DNA of 8,110 nucleotides from Thalassospira sp. UBA1131 (GCF_002311515.1 NZ_DCAO01000056.1:1-8110); one strand, 5' to 3'. Positions 1 through 6,094 are shown, counted from the first letter of the stretch. Notes: generated from the letters alone by a model not told the origin. Program-made: numbers and translations.

Positions 1-261
1 GGGAATGACGGTATTGCCGCGGGCGAACTGGCCCGGCAGATATCCATTCCGCACAACACCATGTCATCACACCTGACCACACTTAGTCAGGCCGGGCTGA
101 TTACCAGCACCCGCGAAGGCCGGTCGATCATTTACCGGATCGTTCCCGATGCCATGCGCGATCTTCTGGGGTTTCTTGCAGATGACTGCTGTCAGGGGCA
201 ACCCGAACTGTGCGGGCTGCCAAGCCGTTCTGCCACCGTCGATGAAAAAGGATGCTGCTAG
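1..261 (+). CDS. arsR: ArsR-family arsenic-responsive repressor (5' truncated)
   Basis: The frame is open from base 1, so the N-terminus lies outside the window; the ATG at 61 is internal, inside the recognition helix. The visible 86 residues contain most of a winged helix-turn-helix: GELARQISIPHNTMSSHLTTL followed by a wing with GLITSTREGRSIIYRI, as in ArsR/SmtB repressors. After the wing comes DDCCQGQPELC, a cysteine cluster with C-C-x6-C spacing, and the protein ends in another Cys-Cys pair. ArsR proteins release operator DNA when As(III) binds three thiols. The C-terminal position of these cysteines resembles the AfArsR-type site rather than the E. coli CVC site in the DNA-binding helix, although that helix is only partly visible here. 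The stop codon directly abuts the acr3 start, so this is the operon's own regulator. Its operator would lie upstream of the window. Confidence 0.9.
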   Translation, partial: GNDGIAAGELARQISIPHNTMSSHLTTLSQAGLITSTREGRSIIYRIVPDAMRDLLGFLADDCCQGQPELCGLPSRSATVDEKGCC

Positions 262-1293
262 ATGGGTATTTTCGAACGTTTTCTGACCATCTGGGTTGCT
301 GTCAGCATCGTGGTCGGCATCGTCTTGGGCGAGATGTTCCCGAGCGTGTTTCAGGCGATTGGCAATCTGACCGCCTATGAGATCAATCTGCCGGTGACGG
401 TTCTGATCTGGTTGATGATTGTGCCGATGTTGATGAAGGTTGATTTTGGTGCGCTTCACGAAGTCGGCCGCCAATGGCGCGGGATCGGTGTCACGCTTGG
501 GGTGAACTGGCTGATCAAGCCGTTCACCATGGCAGCCCTTGGCTGGTTGTTTATCGGCTTTCTGTTCCGCCCGCTCCTGCCCGAGGCACAGATTGAAAGC
601 TATATCGCCGGTCTTATCCTGTTGGGGGCAGCCCCCTGCACAGCGATGGTGTTTGTCTGGTCACACCTGACCAAGGGGGATGCGAACTTTACGCTGACCC
701 AGGTGGCGTTGAATGACACGATCATGATTTTTGCCTTTGCACCGATTGTGGCCCTTTTGCTGGGCATTTCGGCGATCACCATTCCTTGGGAAACGCTTAC
801 CATTTCGGTTGTGGCGTTTATCGTTATTCCGGTGATTGTTGGCCAGATCATCCGAAACCGCGTCATGAAAGGCGGGGTCGCGGCGTTCAATAACTTTGAT
901 GCCAAGCTCAAACCCGTATCGATGATTGCGTTGCTGAGCACGCTGGTTTTGCTGTTTGCCTTTCAGGGACAGCAGATCATTGCGCAGCCGATGATCATTG
1001 CCCTTCTGGCCGTGCCGATCATTTTGCAGACCTATTTCATCGCGGCCATCGCCTATGTCGCCAACAAGGTGCTAGTCGTGGAACACAAGATCGCCGCGCC
1101 GTCTTCGATGATCGGGGCATCGAACTTCTTTGAACTGGCTGTGGCGACTGCCATCGGGTTGTTTGGCTTTTCATCGGGCGCGGCCCTTGCCACCGTAGTT
1201 GGTGTGCTGGTCGAAGTGCCGGTGATGCTGTCGCTTGTCGCCATTGCCAACCGCACCCGTGGCTGGTTCACCCCATCGCAAATTGCAAACTAA
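262..1293 (+). CDS. acr3: ACR3-family arsenite efflux transporter
   Basis: This 343-residue, highly hydrophobic protein has the BART-superfamily layout of about ten membrane helices and the usual ACR3 length. ACR3 exports arsenite across the inner membrane, driven by the proton motive force. Diagnostic segments are the first helix with EMFPSVFQAIG, LIWLMIVPMLMKVDF at residues 48-62, GAAPCTAMVFVWS at 122-134 and GASNFFELAVA at 285-295. Cys126 in the GAAPCTAM motif corresponds to the conserved cysteine required for arsenite transport in studied ACR3 proteins. Glu291 and Glu318 are conserved-looking acidic residues within membrane segments. The ATG follows the arsR TAG with no gap, and the purine run AAAAAGGA at about 245-252 is the likely ribosome binding site. 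Translation is therefore probably coupled to arsR. It is sometimes annotated arsB, although it belongs to a different family from E. coli ArsB. Confidence 0.95.
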   Translation: MGIFERFLTIWVAVSIVVGIVLGEMFPSVFQAIGNLTAYEINLPVTVLIWLMIVPMLMKVDFGALHEVGRQWRGIGVTLGVNWLIKPFTMAALGWLFIGFLFRPLLPEAQIESYIAGLILLGAAPCTAMVFVWSHLTKGDANFTLTQVALNDTIMIFAFAPIVALLLGISAITIPWETLTISVVAFIVIPVIVGQIIRNRVMKGGVAAFNNFDAKLKPVSMIALLSTLVLLFAFQGQQIIAQPMIIALLAVPIILQTYFIAAIAYVANKVLVVEHKIAAPSSMIGASNFFELAVATAIGLFGFSSGAALATVVGVLVEVPVMLSLVAIANRTRGWFTPSQIAN

Positions 1294-1305
1294 CGGAGCC
1301 CTGAT

Positions 1306-2331
1306 ATGAGCCGCAAAATCCGCATTGGCATCAATGGTTTTGGCCGCATGGGCCGTCTGGTTCTGCGCGCAGGATGGGGGCATCCGGACCTTGAATTTGT
1401 TCATATCAACGAGATCAAGGGCGGGGCTGTTACCGCGGCCCACTTGCTGGAATTTGATTCGGTCCATGGCCGCTGGGGCAACACTGTTGCCTGTATCGAC
1501 GATCATGTGGTGATCGATCAGACGCACAAAATCAGTTTTAGCGAAAATGCCACGCCCGGCGAGACCGATTGGGTTGGCATGGGATGCGACATTGTTCTGG
1601 AATGCACCGGCAAGTTCAAAACGCCCGAGACATTGCAGCCCTATTTTGATCAAGGGGTCAAAAAGGTCATCGTTGCCGCCCCGGTCAAAGAAGGCGCGCT
1701 AAACATCGTTTATGGCGTGAATGACGATCTTTATGACCCAACCCAGCATCACCTTTTGACCGCGGCGAGTTGCACGACCAACTGTCTGGCACCCGTGGTC
1801 AAGGTTATGCATGAACAGCTTGGCATCGTGCATGGATCGATCACCACCATTCATGATGTGACCAACACCCAGACGATTGTCGATCTGCCGCACAAGGATT
1901 TGCGCCGTGCACGGTCCTGCCTGCAATCGCTGATCCCGACCAGCACGGGCTCTGCCACCGCGATCACAATGATTTACCCGGAACTCAAGGGCAAGCTGAA
2001 CGGTATTGCCGTGCGGGTACCGTTGCTAAATGCGTCGCTGACCGATTGCGTGTTTGAAGTCGCCGAGGACACCGATGCCGAAACCATCAATCGCCTGATG
2101 CGCGAGGCATCTGAAACCTATCTCGCCGGTATTCTTGGCTATGAAGAACGGCCGCTGGTCAGTGCCGATTACCTCAACGACAGCCGGTCTTCGATTATCG
2201 ATGCCGGATCGACCATGGTGATCGACAAGCGTCAGGTCAAAATCCTGGCCTGGTATGACAATGAATGGGGATATGTCTGCCGGATGGCGGATTTGGCGGC
2301 CAAAGTCGCGCAACACCTGTTGGGGAAATAG
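1306..2331 (+). CDS. ArsJ-associated glyceraldehyde-3-phosphate dehydrogenase
   Basis: This 341-residue protein is full length for a type I GAPDH. The N-terminal Rossmann motif INGFGRMGR (residues 9-17) binds NAD(P). The catalytic segment ASCTTNCLAP puts the nucleophile at Cys156, with His183 (TTIHDVTNTQT) 27 residues later, the normal Cys-His spacing. WYDNEWGYVCRMADL near residue 316 is the typical C-terminal helix. The NEIKGG segment at 35-40, replacing the usual NDL context, and the HDVTNTQT form match the subgroup found beside arsJ. In that pathway the enzyme uses arsenate instead of phosphate and forms 1-arseno-3-phosphoglycerate in the cytoplasm. The start has an ACGGAG ribosome binding site 7 bases upstream. 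The gene lies 12 bases after acr3 and 5 bases before arsJ, so a detoxification role is much more likely than central glycolysis. The operon assignment is inference from spacing. Confidence 0.93.
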   Translation: MSRKIRIGINGFGRMGRLVLRAGWGHPDLEFVHINEIKGGAVTAAHLLEFDSVHGRWGNTVACIDDHVVIDQTHKISFSENATPGETDWVGMGCDIVLECTGKFKTPETLQPYFDQGVKKVIVAAPVKEGALNIVYGVNDDLYDPTQHHLLTAASCTTNCLAPVVKVMHEQLGIVHGSITTIHDVTNTQTIVDLPHKDLRRARSCLQSLIPTSTGSATAITMIYPELKGKLNGIAVRVPLLNASLTDCVFEVAEDTDAETINRLMREASETYLAGILGYEERPLVSADYLNDSRSSIIDAGSTMVIDKRQVKILAWYDNEWGYVCRMADLAAKVAQHLLGK

Positions 2332-2336
2332 CAAAA

Positions 2337-3563
2337 ATGTCGGCCGCAATCCGCAACTATGCGCTGGTCACCGGGGCCTATTGGGGCTTTACCCTGACCG
2401 ACGGGGCGCTTCGTATGCTGGTGCTGTTGCACTTTCATGCGCTGGGCTATTCGGCATTTGAAATCGCGTTGTTGTTCATCCTGTATGAAGTGGCAGGCAT
2501 CGTCACCAATCTGGTCGGCGGATGGCTGGCGCAGGCGCGCGGATTGCGTTTTACCCTGTTTGCCGGGTTGGCATTACAAATTGCATCGCTGACCGCGCTT
2601 TCATTTACCAACCCCGATTGGCTCCCCGCGATTTCGGTTGCTTATGTCATGGGGCTTCAGGCTGCATCGGGGGTTGCCAAGGATCTGACCAAAATGTCGA
2701 GCAAATCGGCGATCAAGGTTCTGGTCCCCGCCCATGCCGAGGGGGCGCTTTTCCGTTGGGTTGCGCTTTTGACCGGGTCAAAGAACGCGCTTAAGGGCGT
2801 GGGCTTTTTCATGGGTGGTGCGTTGCTGTCCTGGCTTGGCTTTTCCGGTGCGCTTTTGGCGATGGCAGCGGGCCTTGCCCTGACACTTGTGGCGGTTGCC
2901 ATATCGCTCGGCTCTGCGATGGCCGGACCAGCCGGTGCGATGAAGCCGAAATTTCGCGATGTCTTTTCGCGTGATCGCAAGATCAATGTGCTGTCCGCCG
3001 CCCGGCTGTTTTTGTTTGGATCGCGCGATATCTGGTTTGTCGTGGGCCTGCCGGTGTTTCTGGCATCCGAGCTTGGCTGGAGCCATATCGAGGTTGGCAG
3101 TTACATGGCGCTTTGGGTGATCGGATATGGCTTTATTCAGGCCATTGCGCCCAAAATGCTGCGTGCCAAAACCCGCGAGCCGGACGGCCGCATCGCGCAA
3201 ATCTGGATTGCCGCCCTTATTGCCGTGTCTGCTGCTATTGCCATCGCCATCACACAGGACTTCGCCCCGGAACTTGCCGTTCTGGGTGGATTACTTGTGT
3301 TCGGGATTGTCTTTGCGATCAATTCATCGCTGCATTCCTACCTGATCCTTGCCTATGCCGAGGGCGACAAGGTCGCGATGAATGTCGGGTTCTATTATAT
3401 GTCGAACGCCATCGGACGTTTGACCGGAACGGTGCTTTCGGGGGTGGCGTATCTTTATGGCGGATTGGTCGGATGCCTTGTGACATCAATCGCGTTTTTA
3501 ACGCTCGCCTGGGTGATCAGTACCGCCCTGCCTTCGCGCTCAGCGACACCAACGCACGGTTGA
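2337..3563 (+). CDS. arsJ: ArsJ organoarsenical (1-arseno-3-phosphoglycerate) efflux MFS transporter
   Basis: I chose the ATG at 2337, giving 408 residues. It follows the GAPDH stop by 5 bases and has GGGGA at 2322-2325 upstream. The longer in-frame start at 2265 would overlap 67 bases of GAPDH and add 24 residues that do not look like a transporter N-terminus. The protein has about a dozen hydrophobic helices, as in the major facilitator superfamily. ArsJ-like segments include YALVTGAYWGFTLTDGALRM at residues 8-27, GVAKDLTKMSSKSAIK at 112-127 and LTGSKNALKGVGFF at 145-158. ArsJ exports the unstable 1-arseno-3-phosphoglycerate made by the adjacent GAPDH. The product breaks down outside to arsenate and 3-phosphoglycerate, giving net arsenate extrusion. 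It is the last gene of the operon, and no clear hairpin terminator is visible after its TGA. Confidence 0.94.
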   Translation: MSAAIRNYALVTGAYWGFTLTDGALRMLVLLHFHALGYSAFEIALLFILYEVAGIVTNLVGGWLAQARGLRFTLFAGLALQIASLTALSFTNPDWLPAISVAYVMGLQAASGVAKDLTKMSSKSAIKVLVPAHAEGALFRWVALLTGSKNALKGVGFFMGGALLSWLGFSGALLAMAAGLALTLVAVAISLGSAMAGPAGAMKPKFRDVFSRDRKINVLSAARLFLFGSRDIWFVVGLPVFLASELGWSHIEVGSYMALWVIGYGFIQAIAPKMLRAKTREPDGRIAQIWIAALIAVSAAIAIAITQDFAPELAVLGGLLVFGIVFAINSSLHSYLILAYAEGDKVAMNVGFYYMSNAIGRLTGTVLSGVAYLYGGLVGCLVTSIAFLTLAWVISTALPSRSATPTHG

Positions 3564-3687
3564 TTGGAAAAAACTTCCTTCGCAGATGCGGGATAAATAC
3601 CTGAAAAGACTCATAAACCGAATTCATGAAACTTTAATCGCGCAAAAAGCCGTGACAAGACACTGCATATAGGGGTACGATTCCAAT
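3564..3687. other. Spacer between the ars operon and the phoH leader
   Basis: These 124 bases hold no credible ORF. The first 20 contain a weak GGAA/TTCC inverted repeat just after the arsJ stop, too short to call a terminator. The stretch is AT-richer than its neighbours, and its 3' end carries the candidate promoter listed separately. Nothing else was recognised. Confidence 0.5.
3652..3681 (+). promoter_or_regulatory. Candidate sigma-70-type promoter for the phoH leader
   Basis: A GTGACA hexamer at 3652-3657 (5 of 6 matches to TTGACA) and TACGAT at 3676-3681 (4 of 6 matches to TATAAT) are separated by 18 bases. Transcription would start near 3688, just before the first leader hairpin. This is pattern matching by eye, and other pairings in this AT-rich stretch are possible. 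Confidence 0.4.
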
Positions 3688-3880
3688 TAACGGTCAATAA
3701 CTGGACCGCAGGAGGAGTTCCCGAGTGCCGCGAAAAAGCGTCTTAAACCGAGAATTTTCGCCCCCCGGATCGCACATGCAACATGCTGTGACCGGCGGAA
3801 ACTCCTACCGCCACTTCCATCGCGAGATGAAAATTGAATGCGCGCCTTTCCATAACGGAATGGCGCGTTTTGCTTTTTTG
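3688..3880 (+). promoter_or_regulatory. Structured leader RNA or terminated small RNA upstream of phoH
   Basis: Several complementary segments can be paired by hand. CGGTC 3691-3695 pairs with GACCG 3704-3708. AGGAGTT 3713-3719 pairs with AACTCCT 3800-3806, extendable on both sides by GG/CC pairs around a bulged A. GCCG 3727-3730 pairs with CGGC 3793-3796. A hairpin with CACA/TGTG and GCA/TGC arms spans 3773-3790. The stretch ends in the terminator-like hairpin at 3841-3879. The long-range helix would bury the Shine-Dalgarno of the 57-codon ORF. I could not match it to a riboswitch or RNA family I know. It could be an attenuating 5' leader of phoH, a free small RNA, or chance folding around a coding small ORF. 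Confidence 0.4.
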
Positions 3881-3898
3881 GCCACTTTGTTGAGGTGA
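3725..3898 (+). CDS. Small 57-residue ORF, possible leader peptide coupled to phoH
   Basis: A GTG at 3725 is preceded, with 7 bases of spacing, by GGAGGAG at 3711-3717, one of the strongest Shine-Dalgarno sequences in the window. The frame stays open for 57 codons and stops at TGA 3896-3898. That stop sits inside GAGGTGA, the phoH ribosome binding site, 5 bases before the phoH ATG. The product starts MPRKSVLNREFSPPGSHMQ, is basic and histidine-rich in the middle (SYRHFHREMK) and ends in a short hydrophobic stretch (ARFAFLATLLR). I recognise no family. Codon third positions are only mildly GC-rich, which does not settle coding status. A terminator-like hairpin lies within the ORF, so ribosome passage could influence read-through into phoH. 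The alternative is that the region is a non-coding structured RNA and the ORF is accidental. Confidence 0.4.
   Translation: MPRKSVLNREFSPPGSHMQHAVTGGNSYRHFHREMKIECAPFHNGMARFAFLATLLR
3841..3879 (+). terminator. Intrinsic terminator-like hairpin inside the phoH leader (possible attenuator)
   Basis: CGCGCC at 3841-3846 pairs with GGCGCG at 3862-3867. After one T-T mismatch, TTCC 3848-3851 pairs with GGAA 3857-3860 around an ATAAC loop. The T-rich tract TTTTGCTTTTTT at 3868-3879 follows directly. GC-rich stem plus T-tract is the Rho-independent terminator form. It lies 24 bases before the phoH start and would end transcripts from the upstream promoter, or the ars operon read-through, unless it is bypassed. 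Confidence 0.65.
3892..3898 (+). promoter_or_regulatory. Ribosome binding site deciding the phoH start
   Basis: GAGGTGA is a full match to the anti-Shine-Dalgarno complement and sits 5 bases before ATG 3904. This favours ATG 3904 over the in-frame GTG at 3895, which lies within the site itself. The TGA of the small upstream ORF also lies within it, a layout typical of translational coupling. Confidence 0.7.
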
Positions 3899-3903
3899 TT
3901 GTC

Positions 3904-4674
3904 ATGGGTAAGCGCGCAGCACGTCGTCGTAACCGTCCGCAGCAGTCTAATAACAATGTTCATGAACTGTTTGATGAAAACAATGCTGATTGGCACCCGC
4001 TTGGCGGGTCGGATCAGACCGGAACAGAACAGAAAGGACAACGCGATCAAAGCTACCGCCGCAACATCCGCCCAAAAAGTGAAAACCAGGCAGCCCTGAT
4101 GGATGCCATCGACAATTACAATCTGGTCATGGCCCTTGGCCCGGCCGGCACCGGCAAGACCTATATCGCTGTGTCCAAGGCGGTCGAAGCCCTTGATAAC
4201 GGCGACATCGCCCGCATCGTTCTGGCCCGCCCGGCCGTTGAAGCCGGTGAAAATATCGGCTTCCTGCCAGGCGACGTCGAAGCCAAAATGGCACCGTATC
4301 TGCGCCCGCTTTATGATGCGCTCAATGATCGTCTGGGGGCCAAGCGCCTTAAGACTTACATCTCGGACGGCACGATCGAGATTGCGCCGATCGGCTATAT
4401 GCGGGGTCGTACACTCAACAACGCCTTTGTCGTGATTGACGAGGCGCAGAACTGCACATACGGACAGCTTAAGATGCTGGTCACCCGCCTTGGCTGGAAC
4501 TCCACCATGATCCTGACCGGCGACCCGGACCAGACCGACCTTCTGCCGGAAATGTCGGGTCTTTCGGAAATGTCCGAACGTCTTGAAAATGTCGAGGATG
4601 TCGCCTGTGTCCAGCTGCGTGACAAGGACATCGTCCGTCACCCGCTGGTCGCAAGCATGTTGACCGTTCTTTAG
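3904..4674 (+). CDS. PhoH-family P-loop ATPase
   Basis: With the ATG at 3904 the protein has 256 residues. The first 55 or so are basic and low in complexity (GKRAARRRNRPQQSNNN), possibly RNA-contacting. The ATPase core begins near RPKSENQAALMDAI. It has Walker A GPAGTGKT at residues 79-86, an ARPAVEAGENIGFLPGD segment at 108-124 typical of PhoH proteins, Walker B VVIDEAQN at 176-183 and a sensor-like ILTGDPDQTDL at 203-213. PhoH proteins are cytoplasmic ATPases linked to RNA metabolism and, in E. coli, to phosphate starvation; the exact substrate is unsettled. This is a core-only form, with no PIN ribonuclease domain fused as in PhoH2-type proteins. It is shorter than E. coli PhoH (about 350 residues) because it lacks much of the N-terminal region. 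It stands alone between its leader and a strong terminator, not beside ybeY as many phoH genes do. I infer it is a secondary paralogue. Confidence 0.92.
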   Translation: MGKRAARRRNRPQQSNNNVHELFDENNADWHPLGGSDQTGTEQKGQRDQSYRRNIRPKSENQAALMDAIDNYNLVMALGPAGTGKTYIAVSKAVEALDNGDIARIVLARPAVEAGENIGFLPGDVEAKMAPYLRPLYDALNDRLGAKRLKTYISDGTIEIAPIGYMRGRTLNNAFVVIDEAQNCTYGQLKMLVTRLGWNSTMILTGDPDQTDLLPEMSGLSEMSERLENVEDVACVQLRDKDIVRHPLVASMLTVL

Positions 4675-4715
4675 GTTTCAGCACAGCAAACTGCAAAAAC
4701 ACTGCATAAAACAAA

Positions 4716-4745
4716 GGCGGGCCCGAAAGGGTCCGCCATTTTTTT
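4716..4745 (+). terminator. Intrinsic terminator after phoH, possibly bidirectional
   Basis: A nine-pair stem GGCGGGCCC / GGGTCCGCC (one G-T wobble) closes a GAAA tetraloop at 4725-4728 and is followed by ATTTTTTT. On the minus strand the same stem is followed by TTTGTTTTATG. It could therefore also stop transcripts of the convergent gene that ends at 4755, 10 bases away. Confidence 0.9.
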
Positions 4746-4754
4746 GTAGTTATC

Positions 4755-6035
4755 TCAGAGTTTAGCGACACATGCCTTTCGACTAAACAACTCAGGATGC
4801 GCTTCCTCTAGAAATTCAAGCCCAGGAGAAAAAAGGTTCTTTACCGCGCGCTCTGACGCAATCCCTTGCAATTCGTTCGAATTTACCAACTCGTGGCCAC
4901 CGCTCTCTAACCGCATTTTCTCTTTAAGTTCTTCAATTAGGCTTGCGGATACAACTTCACTCATCATCAGAGCAAATATTTCCGGTTGATATAAAAGCAG
5001 GGGATTCAAGGTCATTCCAACTATTGAGTATTCGAAATCCACGTTGGATATCAGGCCATCGTAACTATCTTTAATTTCGTCTGTGAATTCGACTTCGATA
5101 AGATCTTTCTGACGTATATGCTGTCTGTACAACCAGTCAGCCCCCTCAATCAAACCAGAGAAGCTCCATTCCATTTCATTCTGAGAGGCGGCTTCGTAAG
5201 ATTTTCTTGTACGAAGAGGAACATAGGATTCACCATCTTCACACTTAAGAACGATTATGCCGCTAATACCCAATGGATTTGGCAAATATTTATAGAGCTT
5301 AAAGCTTCTATTTTGAAAATTATTGATATCCCAATTATCTGTGTAGCAGTCTTTTAACGAAGAATTGAGAATACCTCTTACAGAGTTACGCCCCAACTGG
5401 CCGTTCTCGCGACTGGATTGATTAGACATATTTAAATCTGGCGAGTAATGGGTCGTAAAAATATCATAAAAACTCGCAAAACCGAGATGCATCACCAACT
5501 TCTCATTCTCGCTTTTCACCTCGCGAAGAGTCAACTTTGGGTGGTCCAACGCTCCCGCATTTACTAGATAAAACTCTTCCCGATCGAATTCTGACCACCG
5601 AAATGATGCTTCCAAGAACGGAGGAACTTTGTAAAATTGATCGCTATCAAATTTAAACTCCACGTCTCGGTTACCGATGAACCACCTGAACGCCTTGGGG
5701 ATTTCCTTATCTACTGCATAAGGAATTGTCCTCGACCGAGTATATATTCTTGTCTTCTCGGTAGAAATAAACGTCCTCGAGACAATTAGACTGATTCCGG
5801 CAAGTGCAACAAACATAAACTGCAAAGGAAACGAAAGGAGACTTACTAGAACAGAGTTTTCTGAAATTTTCTCCATACCTTCATTTTGAAATATGAAAGA
5901 AAGAGAGTACCCCATCCAAATAAGGAACATGATCAGCAATGCAGTGAATGTTTTGCTACTTGACGAAGCCGCCTGGAAGAACGGGTAGCGTATCTTTAGC
6001 GCTGCCCAAACCCTCTTGAGATGCACATGTTTCAT
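4755..6035 (-). CDS. Two-helix membrane protein with divergent Nudix-like cytoplasmic domain, function unknown
   Basis: This 426-residue protein has a basic N-terminus (residues 1-17), a hydrophobic helix at about 30-49, a short acidic loop, a second helix at about 62-86, and then a basic stretch (STEKTRIYTRSR). By the positive-inside rule, the remaining 330 residues are cytoplasmic. Within them, KLVMHLGFASFYDIFTTH (179-196), NPLGISGIIVLKCEDG (253-268), WSFSGLIEGAD (290-300) and LLLYQPEIFALM (346-357) fall in the order seen in some divergent Nudix-fold proteins. The first part resembles the H-L-G..Y.D...T lead-in, followed by a strand, an SG-containing turn and a P-E strand. The canonical Nudix box REUxEExGU is absent; its place is taken by a degenerate acidic segment, EVEFTDEIKDSYD (314-326). 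I infer a membrane-tethered nucleotide sensor or binding protein, with low certainty. The start has AGGTAGG at 6042-6048, 6 bases upstream. The gene is clearly AT-richer, with different codon use from both neighbours, suggesting horizontal acquisition. Coding itself is well supported; the function is not. Confidence 0.8.
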   Translation of the reverse strand: MKHVHLKRVWAALKIRYPFFQAASSSSKTFTALLIMFLIWMGYSLSFIFQNEGMEKISENSVLVSLLSFPLQFMFVALAGISLIVSRTFISTEKTRIYTRSRTIPYAVDKEIPKAFRWFIGNRDVEFKFDSDQFYKVPPFLEASFRWSEFDREEFYLVNAGALDHPKLTLREVKSENEKLVMHLGFASFYDIFTTHYSPDLNMSNQSSRENGQLGRNSVRGILNSSLKDCYTDNWDINNFQNRSFKLYKYLPNPLGISGIIVLKCEDGESYVPLRTRKSYEAASQNEMEWSFSGLIEGADWLYRQHIRQKDLIEVEFTDEIKDSYDGLISNVDFEYSIVGMTLNPLLLYQPEIFALMMSEVVSASLIEELKEKMRLESGGHELVNSNELQGIASERAVKNLFSPGLEFLEEAHPELFSRKACVAKL

Positions 6036-6066
6036 TACCGACCTACCTGAACTGTTTAAACCCTGA

Positions 6067-6094
6067 CTAATAGAATGCTATTGTTCTGGAACAA
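6067..6094 (-). promoter_or_regulatory. Candidate promoter with paired inverted repeats upstream of the membrane/Nudix-like gene
   Basis: Two adjacent inverted repeats overlap here: AATAG-aatg-CTATT at 6069-6082 and TTGTTC-tg-GAACAA at 6081-6094. Read on the minus strand, TTGTTC (6089-6094) and TATTAG (6067-6072), 16 bases apart, could serve as weak -35 and -10 boxes. Transcription would start about 25 bases before the ATG at 6035. The second repeat would then be an operator overlapping the -35 box. This is inference from pattern only. Confidence 0.3.

Noticed and set aside
67..474. Minus-strand ORF of 135 codons opposite arsR and acr3
   Set aside because: It is antisense to two well-supported genes, has a shadow-like His/Asp/Gln-rich composition and resembles no protein family.
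2265..2336. Longer arsJ N-terminus starting at ATG 2265
   Set aside because: It would overlap the GAPDH coding end, lacks a ribosome binding site and adds a Gly/Pro-rich segment unlike an MFS start; ATG 2337 fits better.
3564..3576. Possible terminator directly after arsJ
   Set aside because: Only a four-base GGAA/TTCC stem with no following T-tract; too weak to call.
3113..3604. Plus-strand ORF of 163 codons overlapping the arsJ end
   Set aside because: It is out of frame with arsJ and Cys/Arg-rich, typical of a +1 shadow of a GC-rich membrane gene, and has no ribosome binding site.
3805..4641. Minus-strand ORF of 278 codons opposite phoH
   Set aside because: It mirrors the PhoH codons and runs through the leader hairpins. 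The sense strand has clear Walker motifs, so this is a shadow frame despite its length.
3660..4708. A 10-base repeat, ACACTGCATA, at 3660-3669 and 4699-4708, flanking phoH
   Set aside because: It could suggest a duplication from an insertion around phoH, but it is short, lies in AT-rich spacers, is not extended by neighbouring matches and has no mobility gene nearby; chance is adequate.
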